NCBI GenBank assembly: GCA_000985875.1
Contig: CCRI01000019.1
Coordinates: forward strand, 1-64,000
Direction of reading: 5' to 3'
Length of the DNA: 64,000 bases
From: Neorhizobium galegae bv. officinalis
GTDB taxonomy: Bacteria > Pseudomonadota > Alphaproteobacteria > Rhizobiales > Rhizobiaceae
A program made the position numbers and the translations under genes. A model generated the notes under the pieces. That model was given only the letters and a program-made list of their open reading frames with translations, was not told where the DNA came from and searched no databases. Positions 8,360-18,309 of this stretch are shown here, piece after piece. Every line of letters starts with the position of its first letter. Within the stretch, counting starts at the first letter, position 1.

Positions 8360-10048
8360 TTGAAGATGCGGCTCGCGGATCGCCGAAGGCTTCTGTCCTT
8401 CGGCTTGCGGGAAATCTGGCGACGCCTTTGCCGGCGGTCCGCCGGATTCCGCCTGGCCGTGACCTCGTTTTCCATGCAGGTGCCGGACCGGCTGATCGTT
8501 GCGCCGACGGACCTGCGCGCACTCGACCCGTTTGTGGCGGAGGAGATTCTGGAAGGCCGGTTCCCGCTCGCGGGGCGGATCCTCGAAACCTATGGCCAGT
8601 CGCCGTTCTCCGTCGAGTTGCCGTCGCGGGCGGCGGCTGAGCGGCTGCATTCCTTCGCCTGGCTTCGCCATATCCGCACCAACAAGACGGAAGTGGCCTG
8701 CGCCAGCGCCCGGCAGGTGGTTGCCGACTGGATCGTGCTTTATGGCCGAAGCCCGAAAGGCATTGCCTGGGAAGCGCATGTGGCGGCGGAACGGGTGATC
8801 GCCTGGCTCTCGCACTCGACCGTAGTTTTGCAGGGCGCCGAGGCCGGCTTCTATCGCCGTTTCATGAAAAGCCTCGCCTATCAGGTCCGGTATCTGAGGA
8901 AGATAGCCGGCTGCACGCCGGAGGGGGATACGCGGCTGAGACTGCGGATCGCACTCGCCATGGCCTCGATCTCGATGCCGACGCGCGCCGCCTATATCCG
9001 CCGCGAGGGCGGCCGGCTCGATCGGGAGCTTGAGCGGCAGATCCTGGCCGACGGTGGTCACGTGTCGCGCAATCCGCGCGCGGTGCTCGACCTGCTGATC
9101 GATCTCCTGCCGCTGCGCCAGACCTATATCAATCTCGGCCACGACCTGCCGCAAAAACTCATTCCGGCGATCGACCGCATGTATCCGGCGCTTCGCTTCC
9201 TCCGGCACCAGGACGGCGATCTGGCGCTGTTCAACGGCGCCAGTTCGACGCCCGCAAGCGAATTGATGTCGGTGCTGCGTTATGACGAGACGGCAGGCAA
9301 GCCGTTCAAGGCGCTGCCGCACATGAACTATCATCGCCTGTCGGCGGACGGCACGACGTTGATCGTCGATACCGGCCGGCCGCTCTCCCCCGGGCTTTCC
9401 CGCGGCGCGCATGCGGGCTGCCTTTCCTTCGAGATGTCGGCCGGCCGGCATCGTTTCATCGTCAATTGCGGTTCGCCCAAATATGCCGGCCGCAACTACC
9501 GGCACATGTCGCGCTCGACGCCCGCCCATTCGACAGTAACGCTCAACGAGACCTCATCGAGCCGCATCATTAGGTCCCGCTTCGCGGGCTCCATGCTGCT
9601 CGGCGGCGTGTCGGAGGTGGAGGTCGAGCGCTGGGACGACATGCACGGCAATGACTGGCTGCGGGCGAGCCACGACGGCTATGTCCACCAGTTCGGTTAT
9701 TTTCACGAGCGCGAGATCGGCCTCAATGTGAAGGGCAACAAGATCAAGGGCCATGACCGGCTCTACCTGCCCGAGGGCGAGGCTGCCGATAACGGGCCTT
9801 TCCTGGCGGTGGCACGCTTCCACATCCACCCGGTCATCACGCTTTCGCGGCGGGACGAGGAAAGTGTCAGCATGCGGGCGCCGGACGGCGAGACATGGAT
9901 CTTCGCGGCACCGGGGCTGCAGGTGATGATCGACGAGGACATCTTCTTTGCCGACGTTTCCGGCGTGCGGCCGAGCCAGCAGCTCGTCATCGAGTTCTCT
10001 CCGCCGGAGACATCGGAAATACGCTGGATGCTGAGACGCGGCGAATAG
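8360..10048 (+). CDS. Heparinase II/III family protein
   Basis: A 562-residue protein with an all-helical N-terminal half and a C-terminal heparinase II/III domain (from about residue 320: HMNYHRLSADGTTLIVDTG, later SFEMSAGRHRFIVNCG and STPAHSTVTLNE). Members are polysaccharide lyases or are linked to capsule and exopolysaccharide turnover. No signal peptide is visible, so the location and substrate are unknown. The start is TTG at 8360 with CGGAG nine bases upstream; an ATG two codons later is possible. Placement between rsmB and purH is a recurrent rhizobial arrangement. Confidence 0.8.
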   Translation: MKMRLADRRRLLSFGLREIWRRLCRRSAGFRLAVTSFSMQVPDRLIVAPTDLRALDPFVAEEILEGRFPLAGRILETYGQSPFSVELPSRAAAERLHSFAWLRHIRTNKTEVACASARQVVADWIVLYGRSPKGIAWEAHVAAERVIAWLSHSTVVLQGAEAGFYRRFMKSLAYQVRYLRKIAGCTPEGDTRLRLRIALAMASISMPTRAAYIRREGGRLDRELERQILADGGHVSRNPRAVLDLLIDLLPLRQTYINLGHDLPQKLIPAIDRMYPALRFLRHQDGDLALFNGASSTPASELMSVLRYDETAGKPFKALPHMNYHRLSADGTTLIVDTGRPLSPGLSRGAHAGCLSFEMSAGRHRFIVNCGSPKYAGRNYRHMSRSTPAHSTVTLNETSSSRIIRSRFAGSMLLGGVSEVEVERWDDMHGNDWLRASHDGYVHQFGYFHEREIGLNVKGNKIKGHDRLYLPEGEAADNGPFLAVARFHIHPVITLSRRDEESVSMRAPDGETWIFAAPGLQVMIDEDIFFADVSGVRPSQQLVIEFSPPETSEIRWMLRRGE

Positions 10049-10133
10049 GCCGTTTCTTCTTCTGCCAAGCTGTGCTAACGGGCGGCCATCTTACCATGCG
10101 CCGGGTTCCGCGGCGCCTTTCCAGGAGAGACCG

Positions 10134-11750
10134 ATGGCCGTCGTTTCCAAGAAAATCCCCGCTCCCGACCGCATCAGGATCCGCACCGCGCTGCTCTCGG
10201 TCTCCGACAAGACCGGCATCATCGAGCTTGCCAAGGCCCTCACCGAGCAGGGCGTGAAGCTGCTGTCGACCGGCGGTACGCACAAGGCGATCGCCGCGGC
10301 GGGCTTGGCGGTCACCGACGTGTCCGAGGTGACGGGTTTCCCGGAAATCATGGACGGCCGTGTCAAGACGCTGCATCCGATGGTGCATGGCGGCCTGCTG
10401 GCGATCCGCGACGATGCGGAACATGCAGCGGCGATGAAGGAACACGGCATCGAGGGCATCGATCTCGCCGTCATCAACCTTTATCCGTTCGAGGAAGTGC
10501 GCGCCGCCGGCGGCGACTACCCGACGACGGTCGAGAATATCGATATCGGCGGCCCGGCGATGATCCGCGCGTCGGCCAAGAACCATGCCTATGTGACCAC
10601 CGTCACCGATCCTTCCGACTACCCGGCTTTGATCGAGGCGCTGCGCTCGAATGACGGGCAGACGGTCTATGCCTTCCGCCAGAAGCTGGCAGCCAAGGCC
10701 TATGCCCGCACAGCGGCCTATGACACCGCGATCTCGAACTGGTTTGCGGAAGCGCTCGACATCGAGATCCCGCGCTACCGGACGATCGGTGGGGTGCTGA
10801 AGGAAGAGATGCGCTACGGCGAAAACCCGCACCAGAGCGCCGGCTTCTACGTGACCGGCGAGAACCGTCCGGGCGTGGCGACCGCAAAACTGCTGCAGGG
10901 CAAGCAGCTCTCCTACAACAATATCAACGATACCGACGGTGCTTTCGAGCTGATCGCCGAGTTCTCGCCGGAAAAGGCGCCTGCCTGCGCGATCATCAAG
11001 CATGCCAACCCTTGTGGCGTGGCGACCGGCCCGAGCCTCAAGGAAGCCTATCTGCGAGCTCTGGCCTGCGATTCCACCTCAGCCTTCGGCGGCATCATCG
11101 CGGTCAACCAGCTTCTCGATGCGGAAACGGCCGAAGAGATCGTCAAGCTGTTCACGGAAGTCATCATCGCGCCGGAAGTTTCCGACGAGGCCCAGGCGAT
11201 CATCGCCGCCAAGAAGAACCTGCGCCTGCTGGTGGCCGGCGGCCTGCCGGACCCGCGCTCGCGCGGCCTGACGGCGAAGACCGTTTCGGGCGGCCTGCTG
11301 GTCCAGACCCGCGACAACGGCATGGTCGAGGATATCGACCTGCGCGTCGTCACCAAGCGCGCGCCGACGCCGACCGAGCTCGAAGACATGAAGTTCGCCT
11401 TCAAGGTTGCCAAGCACGTGAAGTCCAACGCGGTCGTCTACGCCAAGAATGGCCAGACGGCCGGCATCGGTGCCGGCCAGATGAGCCGCATCGATTCTGC
11501 CCGCATCGCCGGCATCAAGGCGGAAGAAGCGGCGAAGGCGATGGGCTGGGCCGAGCCGATGACCAAGGGTTCCGCCGTTGCCTCGGAAGCCTTCTTCCCC
11601 TTCGCTGACGGCCTGCTTTCCGCGATTGCCGCTGGCGCCACGGCGGTCATCCAGCCGGGTGGCTCGATGCGCGACGACGAGGTGATTGCGGCGGCGGACG
11701 AGCATGGTGTGGCCATGGTGTTCACGGGAATGCGGCATTTCCGGCACTGA
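10134..11750 (+). CDS. purH: Bifunctional AICAR formyltransferase / IMP cyclohydrolase
   Basis: Catalyses the last two steps of purine biosynthesis, from AICAR to IMP. The 538-residue length is standard. The N-terminal MGS-like cyclohydrolase domain (LLSVSDKTGIIELAKAL, LLSTGGTHKAI, then VMDGRVKTLHP-type residues) is followed by the formyltransferase domain with the catalytic Lys-His pair at 289-290 (IIKHANPCGVA). CCAGGAGAG lies just ahead of the ATG. It is 85 bases downstream of the heparinase-like gene and may be read together with it. Confidence 0.95.
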   Translation: MAVVSKKIPAPDRIRIRTALLSVSDKTGIIELAKALTEQGVKLLSTGGTHKAIAAAGLAVTDVSEVTGFPEIMDGRVKTLHPMVHGGLLAIRDDAEHAAAMKEHGIEGIDLAVINLYPFEEVRAAGGDYPTTVENIDIGGPAMIRASAKNHAYVTTVTDPSDYPALIEALRSNDGQTVYAFRQKLAAKAYARTAAYDTAISNWFAEALDIEIPRYRTIGGVLKEEMRYGENPHQSAGFYVTGENRPGVATAKLLQGKQLSYNNINDTDGAFELIAEFSPEKAPACAIIKHANPCGVATGPSLKEAYLRALACDSTSAFGGIIAVNQLLDAETAEEIVKLFTEVIIAPEVSDEAQAIIAAKKNLRLLVAGGLPDPRSRGLTAKTVSGGLLVQTRDNGMVEDIDLRVVTKRAPTPTELEDMKFAFKVAKHVKSNAVVYAKNGQTAGIGAGQMSRIDSARIAGIKAEEAAKAMGWAEPMTKGSAVASEAFFPFADGLLSAIAAGATAVIQPGGSMRDDEVIAAADEHGVAMVFTGMRHFRH

Positions 11751-11780
11751 TTGCCGGATGTCATGCTGTGAGGGCGTGGC

Positions 11781-11811
11781 GTGGATCCTCGGGTCAAGCC
11801 CGAGGATGACG
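11781..11811. repeat. 31-bp chromosomal repeat, copy A
   Basis: A palindromic intergenic unit (GATCCTCGGG...CCCGAGGATGAC) between purH and the transporter gene. The copy at 11898-11928 is its exact reverse complement. Confidence 0.8.
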
Positions 11812-11897
11812 GCGGTGAAGGTGTTTCAAGGCTGCCCAAAGAGACGTTTGATGGACCGCTAGGTTTCTTGCTTTCACCAGGCAATCCCACGCGCTCC

Positions 11898-11928
11898 GTC
11901 ATCCTCGGGCTTGACCCGAGGATCCACC
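11898..11928. repeat. 31-bp chromosomal repeat, copy B (exact inverted copy)
   Basis: Reverse complement of 11781-11811 without mismatch, 86 bases away. The two copies could pair as a long stem in RNA and may end transcription from both converging genes, since no classical T-tailed terminator is visible here. Confidence 0.8.
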
Positions 11929-11952
11929 TCCCAGCCGAATAGCTATCCGTCT

Positions 11953-13335
11953 CTACTTCCTGTTCGCCGGATAAGGTGTCGCAAACAGCAGCAACAGCCC
12001 CGCCACGAGGAAGATCAGCAGCGTCGCCATGCCGAGCCGGGCGGAGCCGCTGGCATAGGTCATGAGGGAGAAGAACAGGGTGGCGAGGAAGCTGGTCGCT
12101 CGGCCGGACAGCGCGTAGATGCCGAAATAGCGGCCGGTCTCCGAGAGGCTGACGCTGCGGGCGAGATAGGATCTGGACGAGGCCTGGACAGGGCCGAAGG
12201 CGATGCCGATCAGCAATCCGAACAGGATATAGGCTTTTTCCGCAGCCGTGCCGAACAGGCCGCCGCTATCCTCTGCCGAAAGAGGCAGAAGGCCAAAGAA
12301 GACGAAGCCCGGGCCGGTGGAAATGATGCCGAGGGTGGCGACGACCAGCAGTACCAAGCTGATGATCACGACCACTTTCGAGCCGAGCAGGCGGTCGAGC
12401 CAGCCGGCGACGATGCAGCCGAAGATCGCCACGACGTTCAGAATGATGCCGTAGATGCCGATCTCGATCGTCGCCCAACCAAACATGCCGGCCGCGAACG
12501 TGCCGCCCAGGATCAGCAGGCCGTTGACACCGTCCTGGTAAAGCATGCGGGCGACGAGAAATTTCGCGATTCCGGTGCGCTGCCTCAGGTCGCGCAGCGT
12601 GCCGCCCAGCTCGCGGATGCCGGAGCGGACCGCGTTGGCGAGCGGCAGACCCTTCTTTGCATCGGGCGTAAAGAAGAACATCGGCAGGATGAACAGGAAA
12701 TACCAGAGGGCCGAGATCGGCCCGGTGATGCGGGCATCCTCGCCGAGATGCGGGTCGAGGCCGAAAAGCGGGGGAATGCCGATCAGCGTCCTGCCGGTCT
12801 CCGGATTGGCGGCAAGCAGCGCCACGACGGCGATCAGCACGATCATGCCGCCGAGATAACCGAGCCCCCAGGCGACGTTCGAAACCCGGCCTACATCCTG
12901 CTTGGAGACCAGCCGCGGCATCATGGAATCGTTGAAGACCGTCGAAAATTCCGCGGCAATCGATGCGAAGATCATGAAGATCATCGGCCAGATGATCGGT
13001 GAGCCGGGTGCCGCAAACCAGAGGGCCGAGACGCAGGCGATCTTGATCACCGCGAAAAAGGCGATCCACGGTTTTCGAGGGCCTGCCTGATCCGCGATCG
13101 AGCCGAGGATCGGGGAGAAGACGGCGATGACGAGCGACGAGACAGTCGCCATGTTGCTCCAGGCGGCCTGCGCGGATACCGGATCCTCGGTCAGCCGGGC
13201 GACGAAATAGGGGCCGAAGATGAAGGTGGTGACGACGGTGAAGAACGGCTGGGCGGCCCAATCGAAGAACATCCAGCCCCAGATGCCGCGCCGGCTCGTT
13301 TTCACCGGCGCATCGTCCACATCAGTAATGGCCAT
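11953..13335 (-). CDS. MFS transporter of the UMF1/Atg22-like family
   Basis: A 460-residue, roughly twelve-helix inner-membrane protein. The N-terminal signature GWMFFDWAAQPFF is that of the UMF1/Atg22-like branch of the major facilitator superfamily, whose vacuolar relative exports amino acids; the bacterial substrate is unknown. The helices show the usual MFS loop between TM2 and TM3 (GSIADQAGPRKPW) and a longer polar loop near residue 195 (FGLDPHLGEDARITG). It lies 34 bases upstream, on the same strand, of nothing obvious and converges with purH; the glutamate dehydrogenase gene ends just ahead of its start and could be co-transcribed with it. Confidence 0.8.
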   Translation of the reverse strand: MAITDVDDAPVKTSRRGIWGWMFFDWAAQPFFTVVTTFIFGPYFVARLTEDPVSAQAAWSNMATVSSLVIAVFSPILGSIADQAGPRKPWIAFFAVIKIACVSALWFAAPGSPIIWPMIFMIFASIAAEFSTVFNDSMMPRLVSKQDVGRVSNVAWGLGYLGGMIVLIAVVALLAANPETGRTLIGIPPLFGLDPHLGEDARITGPISALWYFLFILPMFFFTPDAKKGLPLANAVRSGIRELGGTLRDLRQRTGIAKFLVARMLYQDGVNGLLILGGTFAAGMFGWATIEIGIYGIILNVVAIFGCIVAGWLDRLLGSKVVVIISLVLLVVATLGIISTGPGFVFFGLLPLSAEDSGGLFGTAAEKAYILFGLLIGIAFGPVQASSRSYLARSVSLSETGRYFGIYALSGRATSFLATLFFSLMTYASGSARLGMATLLIFLVAGLLLLFATPYPANRK

Positions 13336-13369
13336 TTTTCCCCCGGATCAGCCAGTTCGGTGCGTTGTC

Positions 13370-16300
13370 CTACATAGCCCGACCATGGGCAAGATCGCTC
13401 AGAAGACCGGCTGCGACGGTGATCTTCGGAAGCGTCAACTCGCCGCTTTCGCTCAAGGTCACCAGTTCAGCGCCAATGCGGTTCACCCGCATCCGATCGC
13501 CGCCGACCCAGGCTTCCAGAGGCTTCTTCTCCTTCGGATGGGCGGTCAGCGCGGCGATGACGATATCGCGGCGCGCCGAGGCAAGCTGCTGCAGGCTGCG
13601 GGAGAGCGCCAGGCTTTCGTAATGCTCCGAGGTGGTGATCCGATCTCCTGCGCCGATCAGCCGGTTGACCCGGAAGGTTTCGGTAACAGTGAAATAGCTC
13701 TCCGTGGCACGCGCCATGGTCTCGCCGGTGCGGTCGGCGATCAGCATGATCTCCGGCACCAGGACCAGGGTGGAAAGCAACAGGATTTCCCGGGCAAGCG
13801 AGGCTGGGATGCCCTTTGCTTCAAGCTCTGCTGAACGGGCTGCGGTTTCCACGAAATCCCCGCCCGCGAGCGAAGAGCGCAGCCCCTTGATCGCGGCCTT
13901 GAGCCGGCTCATCGCACCGTCCATGTCGCCGCTGCCGACCTGTGTCTGCAGGATGAGGCGGGTTGCTTCCGCAAAGGTCCCGGTGGTGCGGGCGTAGAGA
14001 TCGTTCTGCACCTGGCCGGGGATTTTTCCGTCCAGCGCGTCGATCTCGGCCCAGAGCTTGGGGAGCTCGAAGCCGTCGCGGGCGAGGAAGGCGGCCTTCA
14101 CGACATTCGCCGCCGTGGCACCGGTCATGTCGCTCATCTGCTGCACGAAACCGGGCCCACCGCGGTTGATCGCCTCGTTGGCGAGCGCCGTGGCGACGAT
14201 TTCGCGGTGCAGGCGGTGGGACTGGATGTCCGCGGCATAAGCCTTCTGCATCTTGGCCGGGAAATACGCCTTCAGGACGGCCGAGAAATACGGATCGTCC
14301 GGCAGTTCGCTTTCGATCAGGGCGTCGAAGAGAACGATCTTCGAATAGGAGAGAAGCACGCCGATTTCCGGCCGGGTCAGCGGCCTGCCGGAGGCATAAC
14401 GCTCGGCAAGTTCGGCATCGTCGGGCAGTGTTTCGACCTTGCGGTTGAGCTGGCCTTGCGATTCCATGACGGACATCAGCCGCGACAGCTCTTCCCGGTT
14501 GCCGGTGCCCTTGCGTTCGGTCAGCGAGATCGACAGCGGCTGCAGGTAGTTGTTGCGCAGCACGAGATGGCCGACTTCCTCGGTCATCGAGGCGAGAAGC
14601 TGGTTGCGCTTGTCGCGGGTCAGACGGCCGTCCTGCATGGCGGGATTGAGGGCGATCTTGATATTGACCTCGACGTCGGATGAATTGACGCCAGCCGAAT
14701 TGTCGATCGCATCGGAATTGCAGCGGCCGCCATTCAGCGAATAGGCGATGCGGCCCTTCTGGGTCATGCCGAGATTGGCGCCTTCGCCGATGACGCTGGC
14801 GCGCACTTCGGCTGCGGTGATGCGGATCGGGTCATTGGCGCGGTCGCCGACTTCCGCGTCTGTCTCGGAGGCGGCCTTGATATAGGTTCCGATCCCGCCG
14901 AACCAGAGAAGGTCGACCGGGCTCTTCAGGATCGCGGTCATGATCTCGAAGGGGGTTGCGGTCGTCTTGTCGATACCGATCGCGGCCGCTGCCTGCTTGG
15001 TGAGCTTGACCGACTTTTCCGAGCGCGAAATGATCATCGCGCCTTCGGAAAGGGTCGATTTGTCGTAATCCTGCCAGCTCGAACGCGGCAGGGCGAACAT
15101 GCGTTCTCGCTCGGCGAAGGACTTTTCGATATCCGGATCGGGATCGATGACGATGTCGCGGTGGTCGAAGGCGGCGATGAGGCGGATCTTGCGCGACAGC
15201 AGCATGCCGTTGCCGAAGACGTCGCCGGACATGTCGCCGACGCCGGCGACCGTGAACGGGGTCGTCTGGATGTCGATGTCCTTTTCGCGGAAATGCCGCT
15301 TCACGGCCTCCCAGGCGCCGCGGGCGGTGATGCCCATCTTCTTGTGGTCGTAACCGGCCGAGCCGCCCGACGCAAAAGCGTCATCCAGCCAGAAGCCGGC
15401 TTCCTGCGCCAGGCCGTTGGCGGTGTCGGAGAAGGTCGCGGTGCCCTTGTCGGCGGCAACCACGAAATAGGGGTCGTCGCCATCGATGCGGATCGTGTCC
15501 GGCGGCCCGACGATGTCTGCACCGACGATATTGTCGGTGATCGACAGAAGCGTGCGGATGAAGGTCTTGTAGGCCTCCTTGCCGGCATTGAAGAACGCGT
15601 CGCGGGAGCTCGCCGGGGGCAGCATTTTCGGGAAGAAGCCGCCCTTGGCGCCAACCGGCACGATGACGGCGTTCTTGACCTGCTGCGCCTTCACGAGGCC
15701 GAGGATTTCGGTGCGGTAGTCTTCGCCGCGATCCGACCAGCGCAGGCCGCCGCGGGCGACCTTGCCGAAGCGCAGGTGCACGCCTTCGACCTCGGTGCCG
15801 TAGACGAAGATTTCGCGGAAGGGGCGGGGTTCCGGCAGGCCGTCGAGCAGCTTGGGATCGAGCTTGAAGGCGAACATCCGGAGCGGGGCGCCATTGGCGT
15901 CGCGCTGGAAATAGTTGGTCCGGAGCGTGGCGTCGACTGCATTGACGAAACGGCGAAGCGTGCGGTCCTCGTCGAGGTTGGGCACGTTGCCGAGCGCTTC
16001 CTCGATCTCGGCGTGGTGGTCGGTGAGTTTCTTGACACGGGCCTTTTCGGCAATCTTCGGGTCGAAGCCGTCGCGGAAGAGGCGGAAGATGGCGGCGGAT
16101 ATGGCCGGGTATTTCACCAGCGTATCGGCGATATAGGCCTGCGAATAAACGATGCCCGTCTGGCGCAGATAACGGGAATAGGCGCGCAGCACCGTCACTT
16201 CGCGGGCGGACAGGCCAGCCAGCAGAACCAGCCGGTTGAAGGCGTCATTGTCGATCAGGCCTTCGAAGGCGGAGAGGAAGGCCTCTTCCAGAGCCAAGCC

Positions 16301-18136
16301 TTCGCGGGACAGGTCGACTTCGCGCCCGTCGCCCAGTTGCAGTTCCATGTCGTGGAGGACGACTTGGCTGCGGTCGTTTTCCGGTCCGACCTCGATCTCG
16401 AACGTCTGCTCGCTGACGGCGTGGAAGCCAAGGTTTTCGAGAAGCGGGACGCGGCGGGAGAGCGACAGGTGCCGGTCCCTGTGGAAGATCTTCAGCGACA
16501 CGGTACCGGCGGCGGCGCCGGGGCGGCGATAGAAGGCGATGCGGATCGTCTCGCCGGCGGCGCAGGCGGCGATGTCCGGCAGGTCGGCGAAGGTTTCCTC
16601 GGGCGAGAAGGCTTCCTGGAAGGCCTGGGTGACGGAGAGCCGCGGCCCCTCCTCCGCGAGAGCCGCGAAGCGGTCCTCCCAGGGCGTGGCAATCAGCCGG
16701 ATGGCTTCCTCGAGCTTGCCCTGCGCGATCCTCGGCGTCTTGCCGCCGCGCCGGCCGATGATCATGTGGACGCGGGCGACGCCGCCCTCCGGGAAGGCCG
16801 GATAATAGGCGGAGACGTGGCCGTCATAGACCTTGGTCAGGTAGTCGCCGACCTTCTCGCGGACAAGGGAATTGTAGTCCTCACGCGGCACGTAGACGAT
16901 CACCGAGACGAAACGGTCGAAATGGTCGATGCGCGGCAGGACCCGGACGCGCGGACGCTCGCTCAGTTCCATGATCTGCTCGCAGAAGCGGGCCAGCAGA
17001 TCGACATCGATCTGGAAGAGGTCGTCGCGCGGATAGGATTCGAGCGTGTTTTCCAGCATGCGGCCGGAATGGCTGTCGGGATCGAAGCTGAAATGCTCCT
17101 CGATCCGGCCGGCCTTGGCGCGCAGTAGCGGGATATCGCGAACGGAATGGGTATAGGCGGTTGCCGTGAACAGGCCGACGACGCGCAGCTCGCCGACCAC
17201 TTCGCCCTTCTCGTCGAAGCGCTTGACACCGACATAGTCCATATAAGCGCGGCGGTGGACGACGGACTTCACGTTGGCCTTGGTGACGATCAAGAAATCC
17301 GGCCCGTCGAGGAATTCGAGGATTTCCGGCGTGGTCGTCACCGCGTCCTTGCCCTGGCGCAGGACCAGCACATCCGGATCGGAGAGAATGCCGAGACCGC
17401 GGCCCTTGCCGCGTTCGACCTTGGCGTTGGCGCCTTTGCCGGAATAGACGTATTCGCGCATGCCGAGGAAGGTGAAGTTGTCGTCGCGCAGCCAGTCCAG
17501 GAAGGCGAGCGCCTCGTCGCGGTCGGCCTTGCGGCGGCTTGTCGAATTTTCGAGCTGCTTGGCGGCGCCGTCGAGGACTTCCAGCATGGAGCCCCAGTCG
17601 GTGATCGACAGATGCACTTGGTCGAGGATGTAGCGGATGCGCTCGGTCAGCGAAGCCGCCTGTTCCTCGTTGAGCGGCGAAAGGTGGATCTGGATAAGGC
17701 TCACATGATGAGCCGCGTTGCTGGGCTGCTCGTTGGAGCGCAGGACCGGTTCCTTGCCAGGCTCGACGACCAGGATCGGATGGACGGCCATGGTGAGGTC
17801 GCGGTGGGTCGCGGTCACCTCGCCCATGACCGAATCGAACAGGAAGGGCATGTTGCGGTCGACGATGGTCAGCACCGAGACCGGAATTCCGTCCGGCTCG
17901 ACGCCGGCGACCGGTTCGACCGTGATGTCGGCCCGCACCCGCGTCCAGGCCATCAGCCGTTCGGCCGCATGTTTGGCGGAGAGTGCCAGCATGTCCGGCG
18001 TGTAGCTTTCCAGGTCGTCAGTGCTGGCCCGGCCGAACAGGATGAGCGGGTCGAGATGCGGCCCCTTGCTCGCAGCGGCGATCTTGCGCGCGCTTTCGAT
18101 CTGTTTTTCCCGTTTCGGATTCTGCCTGACGGCCAT
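13370..18136 (-). CDS. NAD-specific glutamate dehydrogenase, large (about 180 kDa) type
   Basis: A 1588-residue enzyme that deaminates glutamate to 2-oxoglutarate with NAD. The very long form is typical of alphaproteobacteria and streptomycetes. The N-terminal 700 residues carry regulatory ACT-like regions (for example VLTIVDRNMPFLFDSVMGE near residue 80). The catalytic domain begins around residue 795 with ARGGLRWSDRGEDYRTEILG and PVGAKGGFF, and GVGDMSGDVFGNGML follows as the NAD-binding region. GGGAGAGG stands just upstream of the ATG. Sequence is intact throughout. It is divergent from pdxY, with about 170 bases between. Confidence 0.95.
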   Translation of the reverse strand: MAVRQNPKREKQIESARKIAAASKGPHLDPLILFGRASTDDLESYTPDMLALSAKHAAERLMAWTRVRADITVEPVAGVEPDGIPVSVLTIVDRNMPFLFDSVMGEVTATHRDLTMAVHPILVVEPGKEPVLRSNEQPSNAAHHVSLIQIHLSPLNEEQAASLTERIRYILDQVHLSITDWGSMLEVLDGAAKQLENSTSRRKADRDEALAFLDWLRDDNFTFLGMREYVYSGKGANAKVERGKGRGLGILSDPDVLVLRQGKDAVTTTPEILEFLDGPDFLIVTKANVKSVVHRRAYMDYVGVKRFDEKGEVVGELRVVGLFTATAYTHSVRDIPLLRAKAGRIEEHFSFDPDSHSGRMLENTLESYPRDDLFQIDVDLLARFCEQIMELSERPRVRVLPRIDHFDRFVSVIVYVPREDYNSLVREKVGDYLTKVYDGHVSAYYPAFPEGGVARVHMIIGRRGGKTPRIAQGKLEEAIRLIATPWEDRFAALAEEGPRLSVTQAFQEAFSPEETFADLPDIAACAAGETIRIAFYRRPGAAAGTVSLKIFHRDRHLSLSRRVPLLENLGFHAVSEQTFEIEVGPENDRSQVVLHDMELQLGDGREVDLSREGLALEEAFLSAFEGLIDNDAFNRLVLLAGLSAREVTVLRAYSRYLRQTGIVYSQAYIADTLVKYPAISAAIFRLFRDGFDPKIAEKARVKKLTDHHAEIEEALGNVPNLDEDRTLRRFVNAVDATLRTNYFQRDANGAPLRMFAFKLDPKLLDGLPEPRPFREIFVYGTEVEGVHLRFGKVARGGLRWSDRGEDYRTEILGLVKAQQVKNAVIVPVGAKGGFFPKMLPPASSRDAFFNAGKEAYKTFIRTLLSITDNIVGADIVGPPDTIRIDGDDPYFVVAADKGTATFSDTANGLAQEAGFWLDDAFASGGSAGYDHKKMGITARGAWEAVKRHFREKDIDIQTTPFTVAGVGDMSGDVFGNGMLLSRKIRLIAAFDHRDIVIDPDPDIEKSFAERERMFALPRSSWQDYDKSTLSEGAMIISRSEKSVKLTKQAAAAIGIDKTTATPFEIMTAILKSPVDLLWFGGIGTYIKAASETDAEVGDRANDPIRITAAEVRASVIGEGANLGMTQKGRIAYSLNGGRCNSDAIDNSAGVNSSDVEVNIKIALNPAMQDGRLTRDKRNQLLASMTEEVGHLVLRNNYLQPLSISLTERKGTGNREELSRLMSVMESQGQLNRKVETLPDDAELAERYASGRPLTRPEIGVLLSYSKIVLFDALIESELPDDPYFSAVLKAYFPAKMQKAYAADIQSHRLHREIVATALANEAINRGGPGFVQQMSDMTGATAANVVKAAFLARDGFELPKLWAEIDALDGKIPGQVQNDLYARTTGTFAEATRLILQTQVGSGDMDGAMSRLKAAIKGLRSSLAGGDFVETAARSAELEAKGIPASLAREILLLSTLVLVPEIMLIADRTGETMARATESYFTVTETFRVNRLIGAGDRITTSEHYESLALSRSLQQLASARRDIVIAALTAHPKEKKPLEAWVGGDRMRVNRIGAELVTLSESGELTLPKITVAAGLLSDLAHGRAM

Positions 18137-18309
18137 GTCCCTCTCCCCTTTTTCCGTCCCCGGACGGAATAATTAGATTTGTGTCATCGTGCAGCAACGT
18201 GGCTGATCCATGTCAGTCAACACTACACGTTTCATTCTTCCGTGAAGCCTTGTTGACATGCGGCGACGAAGAAACGATCAACAGGCCATCGTAGCCGGAA
18301 GTCAATCTC

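Noticed and set aside
6583..8475. A 630-codon open frame on the minus strand
   Set aside because: It covers htpX-rsmB in reverse; both sense genes have full catalytic motifs.
15161..17128. A 655-codon open frame on the plus strand
   Set aside because: It is antisense to the well-conserved glutamate dehydrogenase gene; long antisense frames are common at high GC, and the product has no recognisable domain.
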